64,000 bases of DNA, taken from contig JACGWO010000004.1 of assembly GCA_034509735.1 (NCBI GenBank), positions 24,905,395 to 24,969,394 on the forward strand, in the 5' to 3' direction. Source of the DNA: Sesamum alatum (lineage: Eukaryota; Streptophyta; Magnoliopsida; Lamiales; Pedaliaceae). Both the position numbers and the translations under genes were made by a program. The notes under the pieces are model-generated. The model searched no databases. It had not been told where the DNA came from and worked only from the letters and a program-made list of their open reading frames with translations. Each line of letters starts with the position of its first letter. Within the stretch, counting starts at the first letter, position 1. Below are positions 47,711-60,693 of the stretch, piece by piece.

Positions 47711-50416
47711 TCAAGGTGGAGGCGAGGTAGAATCGACGAGCCCCAACTTAAACAAAGAAGAAACAAAAACAGGACCAGCCAAGTTCTTAGTGAACATGTC
47801 AGCCAATTGCATTTTGCCGGAGATATGAGAGGGAAGAATGAAGTCATCTTTAAACTTGTCACGCACAACATGACAGTCGATATCAAGGTGTTTCGTTCTT
47901 TCATGGAAAATGGGATTCTTGGTAATGTGTATGGTGGCTTGGTTATCAACCAGGAAGGGGATCGACCGGCAAATAGGAACATGAAACTCCTGCAAGAGAT
48001 ACGACAACCAAGTTAATTTGCAAACAGTAGAGGCTATGGTTCGATATTCCGCCTCAGCAGAAGAGCGGGACACGGTGTTCTGTTTTTTTGTTTTCCAAGA
48101 AACCAAAGACAAGCCAAGGAAAATACAGTAGCTCGTAACCGATCGACGCGAATCCACACATGATCCCCAGTCCGCATCCGAATAGGCGGTAATCTGAAAA
48201 TCGTTAGCGAAGCAAAGAAGAGACCTCTAGATATAGACCCTTTAATGTACCGTAACACATGCATGGCGGACTGACAAACACATGCATGGCGGCATCCCAA
48301 TGCGGCTGACAGGGGCGCTGAACGAACTGATTGAGTTGTTGAACGGCGTGTGAAATGTCGGGCCTCGTAAAACCCAGGTATAACAGCCGTCCGACCAGCT
48401 GTCTGTATGGCTCCGGATCAACCAGTAATTCTTGGTCAAGCTGGCACAGCTTCAATCCAGCCGGTAGAGGAGTGGGTGCAGCCTTCGCCCACGACAGTCC
48501 TGCACTGAGAAGTATGTCAGTAGTGTATTTGCGCTGAGAGATAAGCATGCCAGATTATGACCGAGCGATTTCCAGGCCAAGGAAAAACTTCGTGTAACCA
48601 AGATCCTTAATAGTGAACAATGAATCAATGTAAGCCTTCACCTTGTGAATCACATCCTCTGAAGTGCCTGTGACTAAAATGTCATCAACGTAAACAATTA
48701 GAGCCAAAAACTGGGATGACGACTCAAACAGAAACAGACAAGGGTCATGGACAGATTGTCTAAAACCAAAATCTAGCAATTTAGCGGTAAACTCGGCATT
48801 CCATTGTCGAGAAGTTTGTTTGAGGCCGTATAACAAACGCTTTAAATGACATACGTCACCGGGACTAACATTGTACCCCTTAGGTGGAAGCATATATACC
48901 TCCTCGTCGAGGTAACTGTGTAGGAACGTGTTGTTGACGTCGAGTTGGTGGATTGGCTAACACTTGGCTGAGGCAATGGCTAAAAAGACTCTGACGGTCA
49001 CGGCTTTGGCCACGGGAGAGAAACACTCATTGTAGTCGAGCCCGACAATCTGATTGAACCCTTTTGCTATGAGTCGCGCCTTGTACTTATCCAAAGAGCC
49101 ATCAGATTTAAGCTTAGTTTTGTATACCCACTTTGAGCCAATAGCCCTCTTCCCATCCGGAAAAGGTTTAACCTCCCAGGTGTTGTTTTATTCAAGGGCT
49201 TCAAGCTCCAAATGCATGGCCTCCTTCCATTCGGGCCTTGAATTGGCTTAAGCAAAGTCACGCGGCTCCTGCACATTCATTTTAGTTAGACAGGATAGAA
49301 ATTCAGGAGACAAGGTAACAGGGGAGATGGTAACACTGTTGCAACTGAAGTCTTGCATCCACACAGGTGGAACTCGAGCCCTTGTGGACTCCTCAGTGCT
49401 GTGTGTGAGGGGGTCGAATCAGTGGTGGCAGGAACATCGTCACCACAAGTTTCAGGGGCTGGTATACGCTGAGCTGGTGAGGGCAAAGCTTGGGTAATTG
49501 GAGATTGTGGGGCAGCCAAATCAGCCACCTGCGTTGGTGGAGTGTCCAAACTCTGGACACCGGTTGGCACCTGCAATGAAGATAAATCGTCATCAGGATG
49601 ATGTAGAGGAAGAACTGGGAAAGGGGGCTCAATTTGATCAACAGGTTTAGCACGATAAGGAAAAACGAATTCATAGAAAGTCACATCTCTAGTTACAAAC
49701 ACACGGTGATTAGAAATATCATAGACTTTAAATCCCTTTTGACCGTGACAATAACCGATGAAAATACACTTATGTGCTCTAGTGTCAAATTTGTCCCTCC
49801 TAGGTGTGAAGTTCGCCGCAAAACAAAGGCAACCAAAGATCTTAAGATGCTCATAGGATGGGACCTTCTTAAACAAGAGTTCATAAGGACTCTTCCAATG
49901 AAGTATGGTGGAAGGAAGTCTATTTATGATATGTGTCGTAGTCAATAAAGCTTCCCCACAAAACTTCTTAGGCAAAGCACTCTCAAACATAATGGCCCTA
50001 GCTACCGATAGCAAATGCTAGTGTTTTCATTCGACCACCCCGTTTTGTTGGGGTGTATATGCACAAGACCGTTGGTGCTCAATTCCTAAATCTTGAAACA
50101 AGGACTGGCACTCACTACCAAGAAACTCACCCCCATTATTCGTTCTAGCCTTCTTAATCTTAGCGTCAAATTGTGTCATTATAATATTGCTAAAGTCTTT
50201 TATGCATTTTGCTGTTTTATGTTGAATGAGGAAAGTCCAAGTACAACGCGTGTAATCATCCACAATGGTAATCATGTAATGACAGCCTGTTAGCGAAGGA
50301 CGTCTATAAGGGCCCCAAACATCTAGATGTATTAATTCAAATGCTATCTGTGTTTGTCGTTTGCTGGTAGGGAAACATGATCTATGGTGCTTAGCCTTAG
50401 GACAGACATCAATCAT
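47711..50416 (-). pseudogene. Integrase, reverse transcriptase and RNase H region of element C
   Basis: Reading the minus strand: integrase (HLDVWGPY, IVDDYTRCTW) at 50416-50027; two in-frame stops near 50015-50027 after the NGVVE box; the connecting region (KIFGCLCFAA, GYCHGQKGFKVYD) at 50014-49286; RT in pieces at 49276-48555 with intact YVDD (IVYVDDILVTGTS) and 48548-48204 (PTPLPAGLKL, RPDISHAVQQLNQ); RNase H with SSAEAEYRTIA and DNQATIHITKNP at 48157-47711. The catalytic Asp usually in the SDNGGEF box reads Asn (RTNNGGEF). A short repeated ACACATGCATGGCGG (48254-48292) marks a local duplication in the RT end. Stops and frameshifts throughout, so it is inactive. Confidence 0.85.
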
Positions 50417-52265
50417 AGGATTCTTTATTGCTCAAAGGTATAATATGCGCCAATACTTGGGAACCATGTCCTAAACGCCTATGCCACATACTGGCTTTTC
50501 TAGGTATCACATAACAAGAGAAAGCACGTTCATTCGTAGAAACATAAACAGAAAAAGAATGCTTATTTAAAACGTATAATCTGCCGACTTGTTTTCCCAC
50601 AGCTTCAATGTGATCAGTCTTCAGGGCCTGCAATTGACATTCAGAGGAGTTAAAAATGCAGCGTATATGTGAGGTTTCACACAGTTTCTGCACTGATATT
50701 AAGTTGTATTTGAAAGTGGGAACAAACAAAACCTGTGCAAGAGTAACACTGTCAGATAATCTCACTTCCCCTATCAATTTTACCTCACGTTTACTTCCAT
50801 CCAACAGACTAATTGAAGTGTATTTTTCAGGTATCGTGAAGGTGCTAAATAATTCTAGATTCCCACTCATGTGATTTGTGGCCCCAGAGTCCACGATCCA
50901 ATCATCAACATCTAATCGTGCATGAAACGAACTAGAGAAAACGTTACCTGCGAAATCGTCTAAGTGTGCAAAGTTGACGCACAAAGGATCAGCCTGTGTG
51001 TTGCTTTTCATCATGTTCACCAGTTCCATCACAGCGTCGGACAAATTGGCTTGCTGTGTCTCCCCTCTATGTTCAGCCTTTTCCCTCTCTTCTATCCCAA
51101 CACTGAAAGCTCTGCTACTGTTGGAAGATGCTCTGCTGCTCATGGATGTTGTGTCTCTATCCCTCCGTATCTGTTCAACCAGATTCTTATACCAGTCCGG
51201 CACTCCGTGGATCTTGAAGCAAGTATCTCTACAGTGGCCAAGTTTATTGCAATTGTCACAAAACGAGCCTCTCTTGTCCACGACTGACCTCCTCTTGTTG
51301 TAGCTCCGTTGACTGCCATTTTGACTGCCATAACCACGGTCCTTCTTCTCATCAGTCAAAGAGGTTTGCATTGCTGCAGTAGATGTGCTGTAGTCAGCAG
51401 CTTCTCCCAAACCAATATGGACCAGCCTCTGCCTCTCCACCCGCAGCACCATGGAATAAGTCTTGTGGATAGGTGGAAGAGGATCCATGACCAAAATCTG
51501 GTTACAAATGTGGTCATACGACTCGTTGAGTCCCATCAGGAACTCCATAACCTGGTTAGAAGAATTCTCTGCTTGGATAGCAAGGTTAGAACCACATTTA
51601 CATCCATAAGTACATTGAGATGTTGGCCTCAAACATAAAAGTTCATCCCAAAGACATTTCAATTTAGTAAAGTAATCCACCACTGACATGTTTCCTTGGT
51701 TTATCGAGGCGATTTCTCGCTGTAGTTGATAAACCAAGGGACCATTACATTCGCCAAACCGCTGCTCAAGTTCGATCCATAACTCACGAGCAGAACTAGT
51801 ATATAAGAAAGCATTCCTAATCTCCTTCGAAATAGAATTTAAAAGCCATGAAGTAACCAAACAATCAGTCCTCATCCACAGTTCATAATCTGGAGAATCC
51901 TCAGCAGGTTTAACAGCTTTACCATTAATAAAACTCAGTTTCATCTTTGCTCCTAAAACGATTCGAGCAGATCTGCTCCAGGCAAGATAGTTTTGCGAGG
52001 TCAGCGGAGTGGAGACAAGCATCATACCTGGATTCTCCGAATTCAGGTACTGTAGGTTTAGATCTTGCGGATTCCTAGCGTTACCAGTAATTTCAGCAAG
52101 GTCCTCGTTCGAGGTGCCAACGCCTTCAATCAATGCTGCTGGCGGAGCAAGTACCGCCAGAGCAACTGCAGGTGGAGCAGGTGCCGCAGGTTGTGCACCA
52201 GGAACCGCCGCCGCTGGCGGTGCACCAGGAACCGCCATGAGCGCCGCACGCCAACTCCCAGCCAT
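50409..52265 (-). pseudogene. Gag-protease region of element C (618-codon open frame)
   Basis: The largest open frame of element C starts at the ATG at 52265, 48 bp after the primer site. It has an Ala/Pro-rich N-terminus, then a UBN2/Retrotran_gag-like part (LVSTPLTSQNYLAWSRSARI, SKEIRNAFLYTSSARELW), a zinc knuckle CDNCNKLGHCRDTC, the protease motif WIVDSGATNHM and the pre-integrase motif MWHRRLGHGSQV. It ends at 50409 by a frameshift relative to the integrase frame (PKAKHHRSCF), so no polyprotein can be made, though gag itself remains open. Confidence 0.85.
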
Positions 52266-52300
52266 TTCGTTACTAGATCGCGCGGTAAGGCCTTAAAAAA

Positions 52301-52313
52301 GGCTCTGGTACCA
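52301..52313 (-). other. Primer binding site of element C
   Basis: GGCTCTGGTACCA on the plus strand is TGGTACCAGAGCC on the element strand, one base different from the usual TGGTATCAGAGC (initiator tRNA-Met). Confidence 0.85.
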
Positions 52314-52620
52314 TGTAGAGACTAAGCGGAAATATAAAATTTGGTAGACATTGTGCAGAGACCAAATAATGGGTTTGATTGAGTACAAAATCTGATACAA
52401 ATGTGAGCTCCTACCCAGTTGTTTATAAAAGAAACTGTGAATGGAAATAGGCGTGAGGAGTACAGAGTGTGTGAGACCCTAACTTCCTAACAAATCTAAC
52501 AGAGTTAGTTGCCACGTGGTTTATTCCTTCAGTTGGGTGAAAGCGTGTGTTGAGAAGCACAACTTTGTACTGCAAGCTGCAAAAAGATGAGAAACAGAGA
52601 TAACTTTGACAACTTTGACA
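52314..52620 (-). repeat. 5' LTR of element C
   Basis: TGTAGAGACTAAGC to ACAACTTTGACA. The minus-strand TATA box TTTTATAAAC lies at 52421-52430. Confidence 0.9.
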
Positions 52621-52625
52621 AAAAA

Positions 52626-54683
52626 AAAAAAAAAAAAAGGAAAAATCTTGAAAGTATTCGAGTATTAGGATTTGTACCTAATCTTGATGTTTTACCTTTT
52701 GTCAAACCAATACAATTATGGCTCACTCGAAAGAATTATCATGAAATTGTTGTTAAGGCCCATTTAAGAATAAAAACCACTTAATTTGTAGGTGTTAAGC
52801 CAAATAATATAATAAATATAATCTTGGATGTTATAATTTTATTTAAAAATATTAAATTAAGTATTATGATTTCCATGTATTTTGATTTTTAACACAACCT
52901 CACTCCTCCCTCTTGCTCTTGCTCTGGCACCTGCAGCATCCATTTGCGTATCACGTAAATTAGATTAGTTTCTTATTTCATTTAATATCTATCGCCACTC
53001 TACATAAAAAGTACGCTTATCTATTTTATTTAAACCAATAGTTGTACGCTAGCCATATATATATATATATATTTATTAAATAAAATAAAAGATGTAAAAC
53101 ACAATTGTGTTACAGATTTGAACATGTTTAATATGTACAATAATGTTACAATGGCTACATAATCCAAATTATCCTAGTAGTAATTCGAGTTGAGGTCACA
53201 GGTGAGGTGACGATCTGAGTGAAATGGGGTCTATTTTCCATGTCCCATGGTCAACAGAGGTTAAATCAACTTTTGGTCCTTGAATTAGATAATGGGTTGG
53301 CATGTTATACAAATTGTTAGGTTTGTTGAGATACTTTTAAACTAAAATCCTCCAATACCTAAATTAAAATTTACTTAGGGTCACAACCGGGTCGTAGAAC
53401 TAGATTTCAAAGTAAATATGTACCTTATCAAATAAAGTTGACTGGTATTTGTAGAGGCTGATTGTTAGGAATTGTGCAAAGCCGTGTGTTGCCTCAAGAG
53501 CCCACAGATGATAACGGCATCAACATCCATTATTCTGAGTTTTTATGTTGACCCTATTTAATAATGTTCGGATCCTTGTCATATTTTGTAATTCTCTGAT
53601 TCTTGAAGGGCAAAATTGTCCAATGGGGTAGGGTGGGGTGGGTGGGGGTTGGTTTACCTTGTTTACCCCCGGCCAAGTAGGATGCTCAATGTTAAAAATT
53701 TACTTGTACATAGTTTGGAAAATCTTATATGTAAGTTCGAATTCTTCGTAAACATTTAAAACCCAACACTTTTAAATATATGACATGAGTGAGGATCACC
53801 GTCGGCCTATATTATTATCTTTATTTTATTTTTTGGGTTTATTACACTTAAACCTTTTATAAAAATACGAAATTATATTATTTCTATATTTTTTTAGTTA
53901 CACTTACACCGAATTTCCATTTATAATTTATACTCCCCTCATTAGGATTTAAATGTAGTTAAAGCAAAACAAGTAACTGACTGTCTAGTTGGCAGATAGG
54001 AACGATAAATGAAGCGATAATGTTACGCGCGCGCGAATGATACCCACAGGAAATTTATTGCCAGTACTAACCCCTATCATATCCTTCATTCTTCCTTTAG
54101 CTGGACTATATACCTTCTATCCTGCCTCCTTTAAAAAAAGCTTATTCCTTCCTAATTTATGCTCAATCATGATTTCTTTAGTGAACAAGCCCCTTCTTTC
54201 TTCTCGTATGGAGCCATCATCGCGTCAATCACCAGTAAAAAAAATACTAAAGTTAACAAAAAAAAAAAGGTTACATAAAACTTTCATTTTTACCTTTTAT
54301 TCAACATTCCATATTATTTATTGACAAAGATAGGCTATTAATGTTTTTATACTTGTAAGAGAAAATGTAATATATAAATTTAAAAGCGTGTAATATAATA
54401 AAATATTGTATTCGAGTTATTGCTATAGGATAAAAGTAGTCGTTAATGAATGAAAAAATCAGTCATACTGCCAATAATTTATATGAAATACTGAATGAGA
54501 CCTACAATTTGAAATTTGTGTGCATTTTTAAAAGGGTCAAAGAGTAATTAACAAACCCCCACCCCCCCCCCCCCCCGCCTCCTGTCGCACAAACTCTATT
54601 ATTGATCTCTAGTGGTACTAGTTGATATAAATATTCTGATCAATTGTGTAATTATTGTAAATGTTCGTAAATGCTTTTTTATT
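52626..54683. other. Intergenic, no gene seen
   Basis: Low-complexity AT sequence with short frames only. Contains a TTATTACACTTAAACC fragment near 53838 similar to the intron MITE of the WRKY gene, a GTGGGGTGGGTGGGG run at 53626-53648, and a C-run at 54556-54576. Confidence 0.55.
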
Positions 54684-55825
54684 GGGTTACTTTCATTTGA
54701 GTCATTGTATTTTTAATTAATTTTCAAATGCATCCAACCATTTTTTGTTATTTTTCAATTTCATCCATTTGGTGGAATTTTGGCCAATTTTCCCTCCAAT
54801 TGAAGGGTGTTATTGTACTTCTTTTTTTATATTTATTAAGAAAAAGAAAGTTTTGTGGCATGGTATATATTATGGTATTATCTTATAATAATATATGCAC
54901 AGTCAAATGTGTGTGCATAATTATTTTTAAACCTAAAAACTAATTAATTATTATTTTAAAAATATATGTTAATTAGATAAATAAAAATTGCTAGAAGAAT
55001 ATATAAAAGTTATGAGGAGTTATTGAAAAAATGAGAGAAAAAAATGTGGAAATTGATAAAATTGAGAATGGGAAGTTGAGTAGAGAGAGTGAGAGTAAAA
55101 TAGAGATTAACAAAATAAATAAATAAAATTAAAAGAATGACATGCCAAAATAAAAAAATAAAAAAAAGACACCGAAAGGGTGCTTTTCAATTATATAAAG
55201 GTACATATACTTTTTGGGCTGATCGACATATCTGAATATACCGGCATAATATATTATATGACATATCTTATATACTTTTTATCGTTGCCCCGTTGATGTT
55301 TTTGTTGGTTGCATTTGAAGAAGACATAATCAATATATAAACAATAATTAATTGGAAATTATACGTGGTTGCTGACTGATTTTTTTATATGAAATAGTTA
55401 AAAAGAATATAGATTGATTGCTATTGAATACTCGAAAACTTCTTGATGCATTTTTCTTGCTTTTGTCAAATTTAATTTGTTCATTTCATTTCTAATTGTA
55501 CAGTATGTTATAAGGGAGTATGTTTGACAAAAGGCCAAATTCCAACGGTCAATAGTGACCTTCAAATGGTCAAATTCCAATGGTCATAATTTTCTAACCG
55601 TCATAAAAGAGTAAATTGAAATTGAGTTTGAAAACGGATGGATGCTTTTGTAATTGTACATAGTTTACCAAAACTTTCGGGGGCATTTTTGACAAAGACC
55701 ATTTTTGACCAAAAAATTAATCAAAATTCCACTAGGATGATGAAATTGAAAAATAACAAACAAAGAATTGAACCATTTTAAAAATCAATTAAAAATAATA
55801 CATAGACCAAAATGAAAATAACTCC
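54684..55825. mobile_element. TIR element, about 1.14 kb, non-autonomous
   Basis: About 115 bp at the left (TACTTTCATTTGAGTCATTG, TTGTTATTTTTCAATTTCATC, TGGAATTTTG) recur inverted at 55715-55825. A T-rich flank at each side (TTTTTTATT, TTTTCTAAT) may be a decayed duplication. AT-rich interior, no transposase. Class not determined. Confidence 0.55.
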
Positions 55826-57510
55826 TTTTCTAATTGTCAAAAGGGAAAAATAATCTTTAGCACTATTTTCACGTGAAGTTGACTATATTCACTTATTATA
55901 AGCCTAAAATCGTATTTCTACCAAGCGTGATACAAATACAATCGACGTATTTCATGTCACCGCACGCGGAATCAGATCTCTAAATCTGCTTAGAAGATCA
56001 AAGGTTGGTGATCAAGATCATGATTGAGAACAAAATCAAGGGATGTCGGATTGGATGACTTTTTGGAGATCTCGTGTTGACCGCTCTCAGCATAAACGGC
56101 GCATGTGGATGGAATAGAAACCCAACTCAGCTCCCACGAGCTGTAGTTTTTGTCTGATCAGAGTGCAATAGTAATATATTTTTATGTTTGTGGGTTTTTT
56201 TCCTAGAAAAATATTGGAGAGATTTTAGTTTATTTATCATTGCAATTTTATATACTTTGAGATGTGAACTTGACTTTATTAAATTAAAATGATTTCTAGA
56301 TGTTGCAGTTGTCTCACGTGGGCCAAGTTGACGACCGTCTTTCGAGATTATATTTTTCTTTTTTTTTCCTAATGTTGTGTTTGGACTCCAAGTCTACAAT
56401 GGATGAGTTTTGAATAGAGAATTTAAAATGATTTCATATTGCATTTAATATTAAAAATATTTAATTCAATTTAGAGGTCGAAAAATTTAAAATGTTTTGA
56501 ATTTAGAATTATTCAAACAAATTCAAAAATTTTGTCATTAAGGATCTAAAATTCTTGATTTCAAATTCATCAACCCTCATATGTAGCCTTAGGTGGTTTG
56601 TTAATTTCGATCAAATCAACAAGAAAAAGAGTACTCCATTGATGTTATCTTATGTAGCAATAAGTGGTGTCAAACTTGGATTCGACCGGTCGGTTCGACC
56701 CGATTCGATCGAGAACCGGTTAAGGGTTCAGTCCGATTAATAGGGTAAAAACTCCCTCAATCAAACTTGGTGCGAACTGGTCAAACTCGATCAAAATTGG
56801 TCAACTCAATAATCGGTCAACCTGATTTTATTTTATTTTATTTATTTAAAAATTAATGATATAGTGAAATATATATTTCACTAATTTAACATGTATTTCA
56901 CTAAAAAATAATATAATAAAATACACAAAGAGAAAAAAATAAATGCAAAAAAAAAATAGATTGGTAGCAATGGAATTGGTATGAATTTGGGTGGATTTTG
57001 TCGGATTTAAGCACCGGTCCACTTCATAATAAAGTTCGAGACCCGTACGCTCCGTCTTGCTCCGGTCTCAATAGTACCAGAAACCCACCCTCCGACTCTC
57101 TCAAAACCCAGCAAGTTGGAACTAACACATAAGACTAGTTTTTGTTTTTTTTTTTCAATTAATTGATATAATTATTTAAAAAAATTAAATCCATTGTTCA
57201 TACATATCTGATAAATTATTATTATGGCTACCATATGACTAATTTGGCAAAATTCATATATTGGATAAAAATTAAAAAGTTTAATTAATTTCATAATAAT
57301 ACATATTATCTAGGGCGATAGGCAGTTTGGAACGGGTTTTGGATAAAACTTAAAACCTGGTATGAAATCAATGGGGTATAAAGTAAGTTCAGTCATACCT
57401 GTCTCAATTATCGTTGTTGATAATGTACTAATTATGTTATGACGTGGCAATTACTTGGCTTGAGATAATAACTGAATAAAAAAACAGTTACAATTTCCTA
57501 GCATAACAAG
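55826..57510. other. Intergenic, no gene; diffuse repeat at 56660-57115
   Basis: 56660-56720 (GATTCGACCGGTCGGTTCGACC-like) and 57010-57115 (GTCCGTCTTGCTCCGGTCTC) are GC-richer edges around an AT-rich core, resembling a decayed MITE. Ends are not defined. Confidence 0.35.
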
Positions 57511-57520
57511 GGTCACTACC

Positions 57521-57813
57521 GTCAATGAGGCCTAGCTCAGTTGTCAAAGCTGAGGCCCTATGATCCTGAGGTCATGGGTTCGAATCCTCTGCATGGGATG
57601 ATTTATTTCTATTGCATAGTAGATTTATTTGTGATATTGTTTCTACTGTATAGTAGGTTTATATTTGTTGTAATAGCAAGATTAGTTTGTGATATTGTCG
57701 ATATGATTATTGTATTTGTCTCTGTCCAATATTAATACTGACAAAACTAATTATAATCACTTTATTTTAATTAATAAAAATTCATTCCTTTCAACTTTAA
57801 AAAAAAAAAAAAA
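57521..57813 (+). mobile_element. tRNA-derived SINE, about 293 bp
   Basis: RNA polymerase III boxes are present: box A TAGCTCAGTTG (57533-57543) and box B GGTTCGAATCC (57577-57587). The body continues with a TATTTGTGATATTG-like repeated part and ends in an A-run (57799-57813). The direct repeat GGTCACTACC flanks it at 57511-57520 and 57814-57823. A head with tRNA-like boxes, an unrelated body, poly-A tail and target duplication define a SINE made mobile by LINE machinery. Confidence 0.85.
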
Positions 57814-58130
57814 GGTCACTACCATTGCTGCACTTACTCCACTCTCTTCATTCATTTGAAAACTAGCAAAAGCAGTTACAATTTTCCACCTATGAACGCT
57901 ACAATAAGAAATAATATAAATAATTAAACATTAAATAATTGTTTTAAAATTAATCATCACAAATAATTTAAATTTTATCACAATATATTTTTCAATTATT
58001 TTGCGGGGGCAAGAATATTTTTGGTTAATTGTACCACTGAGAGTATCAATTTACTGACAACATAAATATAATAATAATAATTATTTGAGATTCATTCATG
58101 CTCAAATCATCACATGATATATATACTTAT

Positions 58131-58449
58131 CTATATTAATTATAAAAAAAAAGATATTTTTTATTTCACAAATGAAAGTTATTTTTGATATTTTATAAAA
58201 TTTATCCTTTATTTTTGCATAATCGATTTCTAGATTTCTCTTTACAAAGTGAAATTTATAACTCGTGGAGATCAAAAATAGAAATTTAACATAATATTAG
58301 TAGTTCTCTTACCAAAACTTTAACCTGTCCAATATGCCCTTTTTATTAACCTTTACTTTTTTTAAAAAAAAAAAGAAAATTCCATAGGACGATGTTAGTT
58401 TATTGAGGACATTGGTGAGTGGAACGCAGATGTATAGATAGGTGGAGGG
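58131..58449. repeat. Helitron-like segment related to the palindrome at 34028-37246
   Basis: TCTATATTAATTATAAAAA, AATGAAAGTTATTTTTGATA and later TAGTTCTCTTACCAAAACTT match sequences at 33935-34027 and near 35800. It lies directly left of the fold-back element. Its own end is not defined. Confidence 0.4.
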
Positions 58450-58457
58450 CTTGCATA

Positions 58458-59794
58458 GGGAAAATTGTATTTTTCGTTCCATAAAATAGGCTCAGTTTCA
58501 ATTTAGCCCCATATATTAGACTGTTCTCACATTTAGTCCCATATATTAAAAAAAAAATCTCAATGTTGGTCCCAAGGTACTTTTCCGTTAAATACTTAAC
58601 GGAAATATCAATTGGCCGTTAAAGGCTGATTTTTTGGGGGAAAAAATGTTTTTTTGAGGGAAAATGAAGCTAGGGCTCCTAATTACATGAATCCTTTTAT
58701 AAAGAAAAAAATTAAACTTAAAATGTGGTCTTCTTTTGCTTTAGCTTAATAAAAGGATTCATGTAGTTATATTGATATAGATATTTAAATTTGAAAATTG
58801 AATTTTAGTATATTTATCTTTTAAACATGATTTTAATTTAATTTATTAATTTGGTATAAATTTTAAATTTTAAATTTTATATTGATATAGACATTTAAAT
58901 TTGAAAATTGAATTTTAGTTTATTTATCTTTTAAACATGATTTTAATTTAATTTATCAATTTGGTATAAATTTTAAATTTTATATTGATATAGATATTTA
59001 AATTTGAAAATTGAATTTTAGTATATTTATCTTTTAAACATGATTTTAATTTAATTTATCAATTTGGTATAAATTTTAACTTTAATTTATATTGAATCCT
59101 TTTATAAAGGTAAAAATTAAACTTAAAATGTGGTCTTCTTTTGCTTTAACTTAATAAAAGGATTCATGTAGTTATATTGATATAGATATTTAAATTTAAA
59201 AATTGAATTTTAATATATTTATTTTTTAAACATGATTTTAATTTAATTTATCAATTTGGTATAAATTTTAAATTTTAAATTGTATATTGACATAGATATT
59301 TAAATTTGAAAATTGAATTTTAGTATATTTATCTTTTAAACATGATTTTAATTTAATTTATCAATTTGGTATAAATTTTAAATTTTAAATTTTATATTGA
59401 TATAGATATTTAAATTTAAAAATTGAATTTTAGTATATTTATCTTTTAAACATGATTTTAATTTAATTTATCAATTTGGTATAAATTTTAAGTTTAATTT
59501 ATAAAGGTAGAAGTTAAACTTAAAATGTGGTCTTCTTTTGCTTTAGCTTAATAAAAGGATTCATGTAGTTAGGAGCCCTAGCTTTATTTCCCCCCAAAAA
59601 AATGTTTTTTCCCCCCCCCAAAAATTAGCCTTTAACGGCCAATTGACATTTCTGTTAAGTATTTGACAAAAAAATAACTTGGGACCAACATTGAGATTTT
59701 TTTTAATATATGGAACTAAATGTGAGACCAGTCTAATATGTGAGACTAAATTAAAACTGGGCCTATTTTATGGGACGAAAAATGCGATTTTCCC
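58458..59794. mobile_element. Fold-back TIR element with internal satellite repeats, 1.34 kb
   Basis: TIRs of more than 200 bp: GGGAAAATTGTATTTTTCGT at the left is inverted at the right (GACGAAAAATGCGATTTTCCC). CTTGCATA occurs just outside each end (58450-58457 and, two bases on, 59797-59804), probably the target duplication. The interior holds tandem units of about 110 bp starting ATATTGATATAG. No coding capacity. Mutator-like is plausible from TIR length. Confidence 0.75.
58690..59575. repeat. Two-level tandem repeat inside the fold-back element
   Basis: A header of about 75-95 bp (TAAACTTAAAATGTGGTCTTCT to AAAGGATTCATGTAGTTA) occurs three times (near 58700, 59110, 59515). Between headers are three units of about 103-110 bp (starts at 58769, 58879, 58982; and 59174, 59284, 59394). 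The super-unit is about 405 bp. Confidence 0.8.
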
Positions 59795-59804
59795 ATCTTG
59801 CATA

Positions 59805-60690
59805 CATATGTTTCTGCTATTGCTTTAAGTGATTTATCCATGATGTAACGTCAAGTGAATTTTGAATGCAATGAGAATACCGTTTGATATCGAAAAAATT
59901 ATAGATATTTTATATCTATTAATAGGTATAACAATTATATCTATTAAAATTATTTCTTAATCAATTTTAATACAATTTAATTTATTTTTGGTTATAATTG
60001 TTATAGATAAATAATAGATATAATTGTTAATATGATTATTAATTAAAATAATTATCGTTAATTTATCTAATTTTTGAATAATTATAGATTCAGTTCATTT
60101 TCACTTTCATATGCTAAATTATTTCTTCACAAATGTATTTCAATTACTCAAGTTATGCGATTTGAATGACAATGAAGAATTCTCAAAATTGGTTTCTTCT
60201 ACCTTCTAAATTTTAAGGATCTGCGATTAAAATGTGAAGATTTTGCGTTTTTCTTTTTCCTGTTAATTTTTTGGATTATGTTTGTTGTTGGGAATAGTAA
60301 TTCATCTGTAGAGGGTTTTCATAATTTTGACATTATGTGCCTAAATATTGTGATGAAATTCATCCATTTGTAGATACTTGCAACTAATGCGTGTAAGTCA
60401 AGAAAAGTATAAAAGTTCTTCTAATTGTAAACAAAATAAAGTTGAATAAAATTCTCTAATCCCATTTATTTTACCCTTTCTAATCAGCATTTTTATGGTT
60501 CTTCCAAAAACTCTTTGCAAAAAATATATAATTAACCATGAATTGTAATAAACATGTTAAAGAGCCTTTTAGAGAATTGAGACGATGATTGAATGGAACT
60601 GAATTATATTTTTTTAATTTATGTCTGTAAATCAGTTTTAAAGCACTTATAAGAATTTTTACAATTAAAACAACCTAAATTTCAACTCAT
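59805..60690. other. Intergenic, no gene seen
   Basis: AT-rich. A few inverted ATAATTGTTATA-type words at 59905-60060, nothing bounded. Confidence 0.55.
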
Positions 60691-60693
60691 TAA

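Larger units (their letters stand above)
47399..52620 (-). mobile_element. Element C: Ty1-copia retrotransposon with short LTRs, 5.2 kb
   Basis: LTRs of 305 bp (47399-47703) and 307 bp (52314-52620), TGTAGA...TTTGACA. About 19-20 differences between the two are seen by eye, mostly transitions, so it is older than elements A and B. The flanking 5-bp duplication is AAAAA on each side (47394-47398, 52621-52625), which is weak evidence because of the A-rich site. Primer site, gag-pol order and purine tract are present. Clade not assigned. Confidence 0.9.

Noticed and set aside
57524..57600. Functional tRNA gene
   Set aside because: Box A and box B are good, but the D-stem and T-stem have mismatches and the sequence continues into a body with poly-A tail and target duplication, so it is a SINE head.
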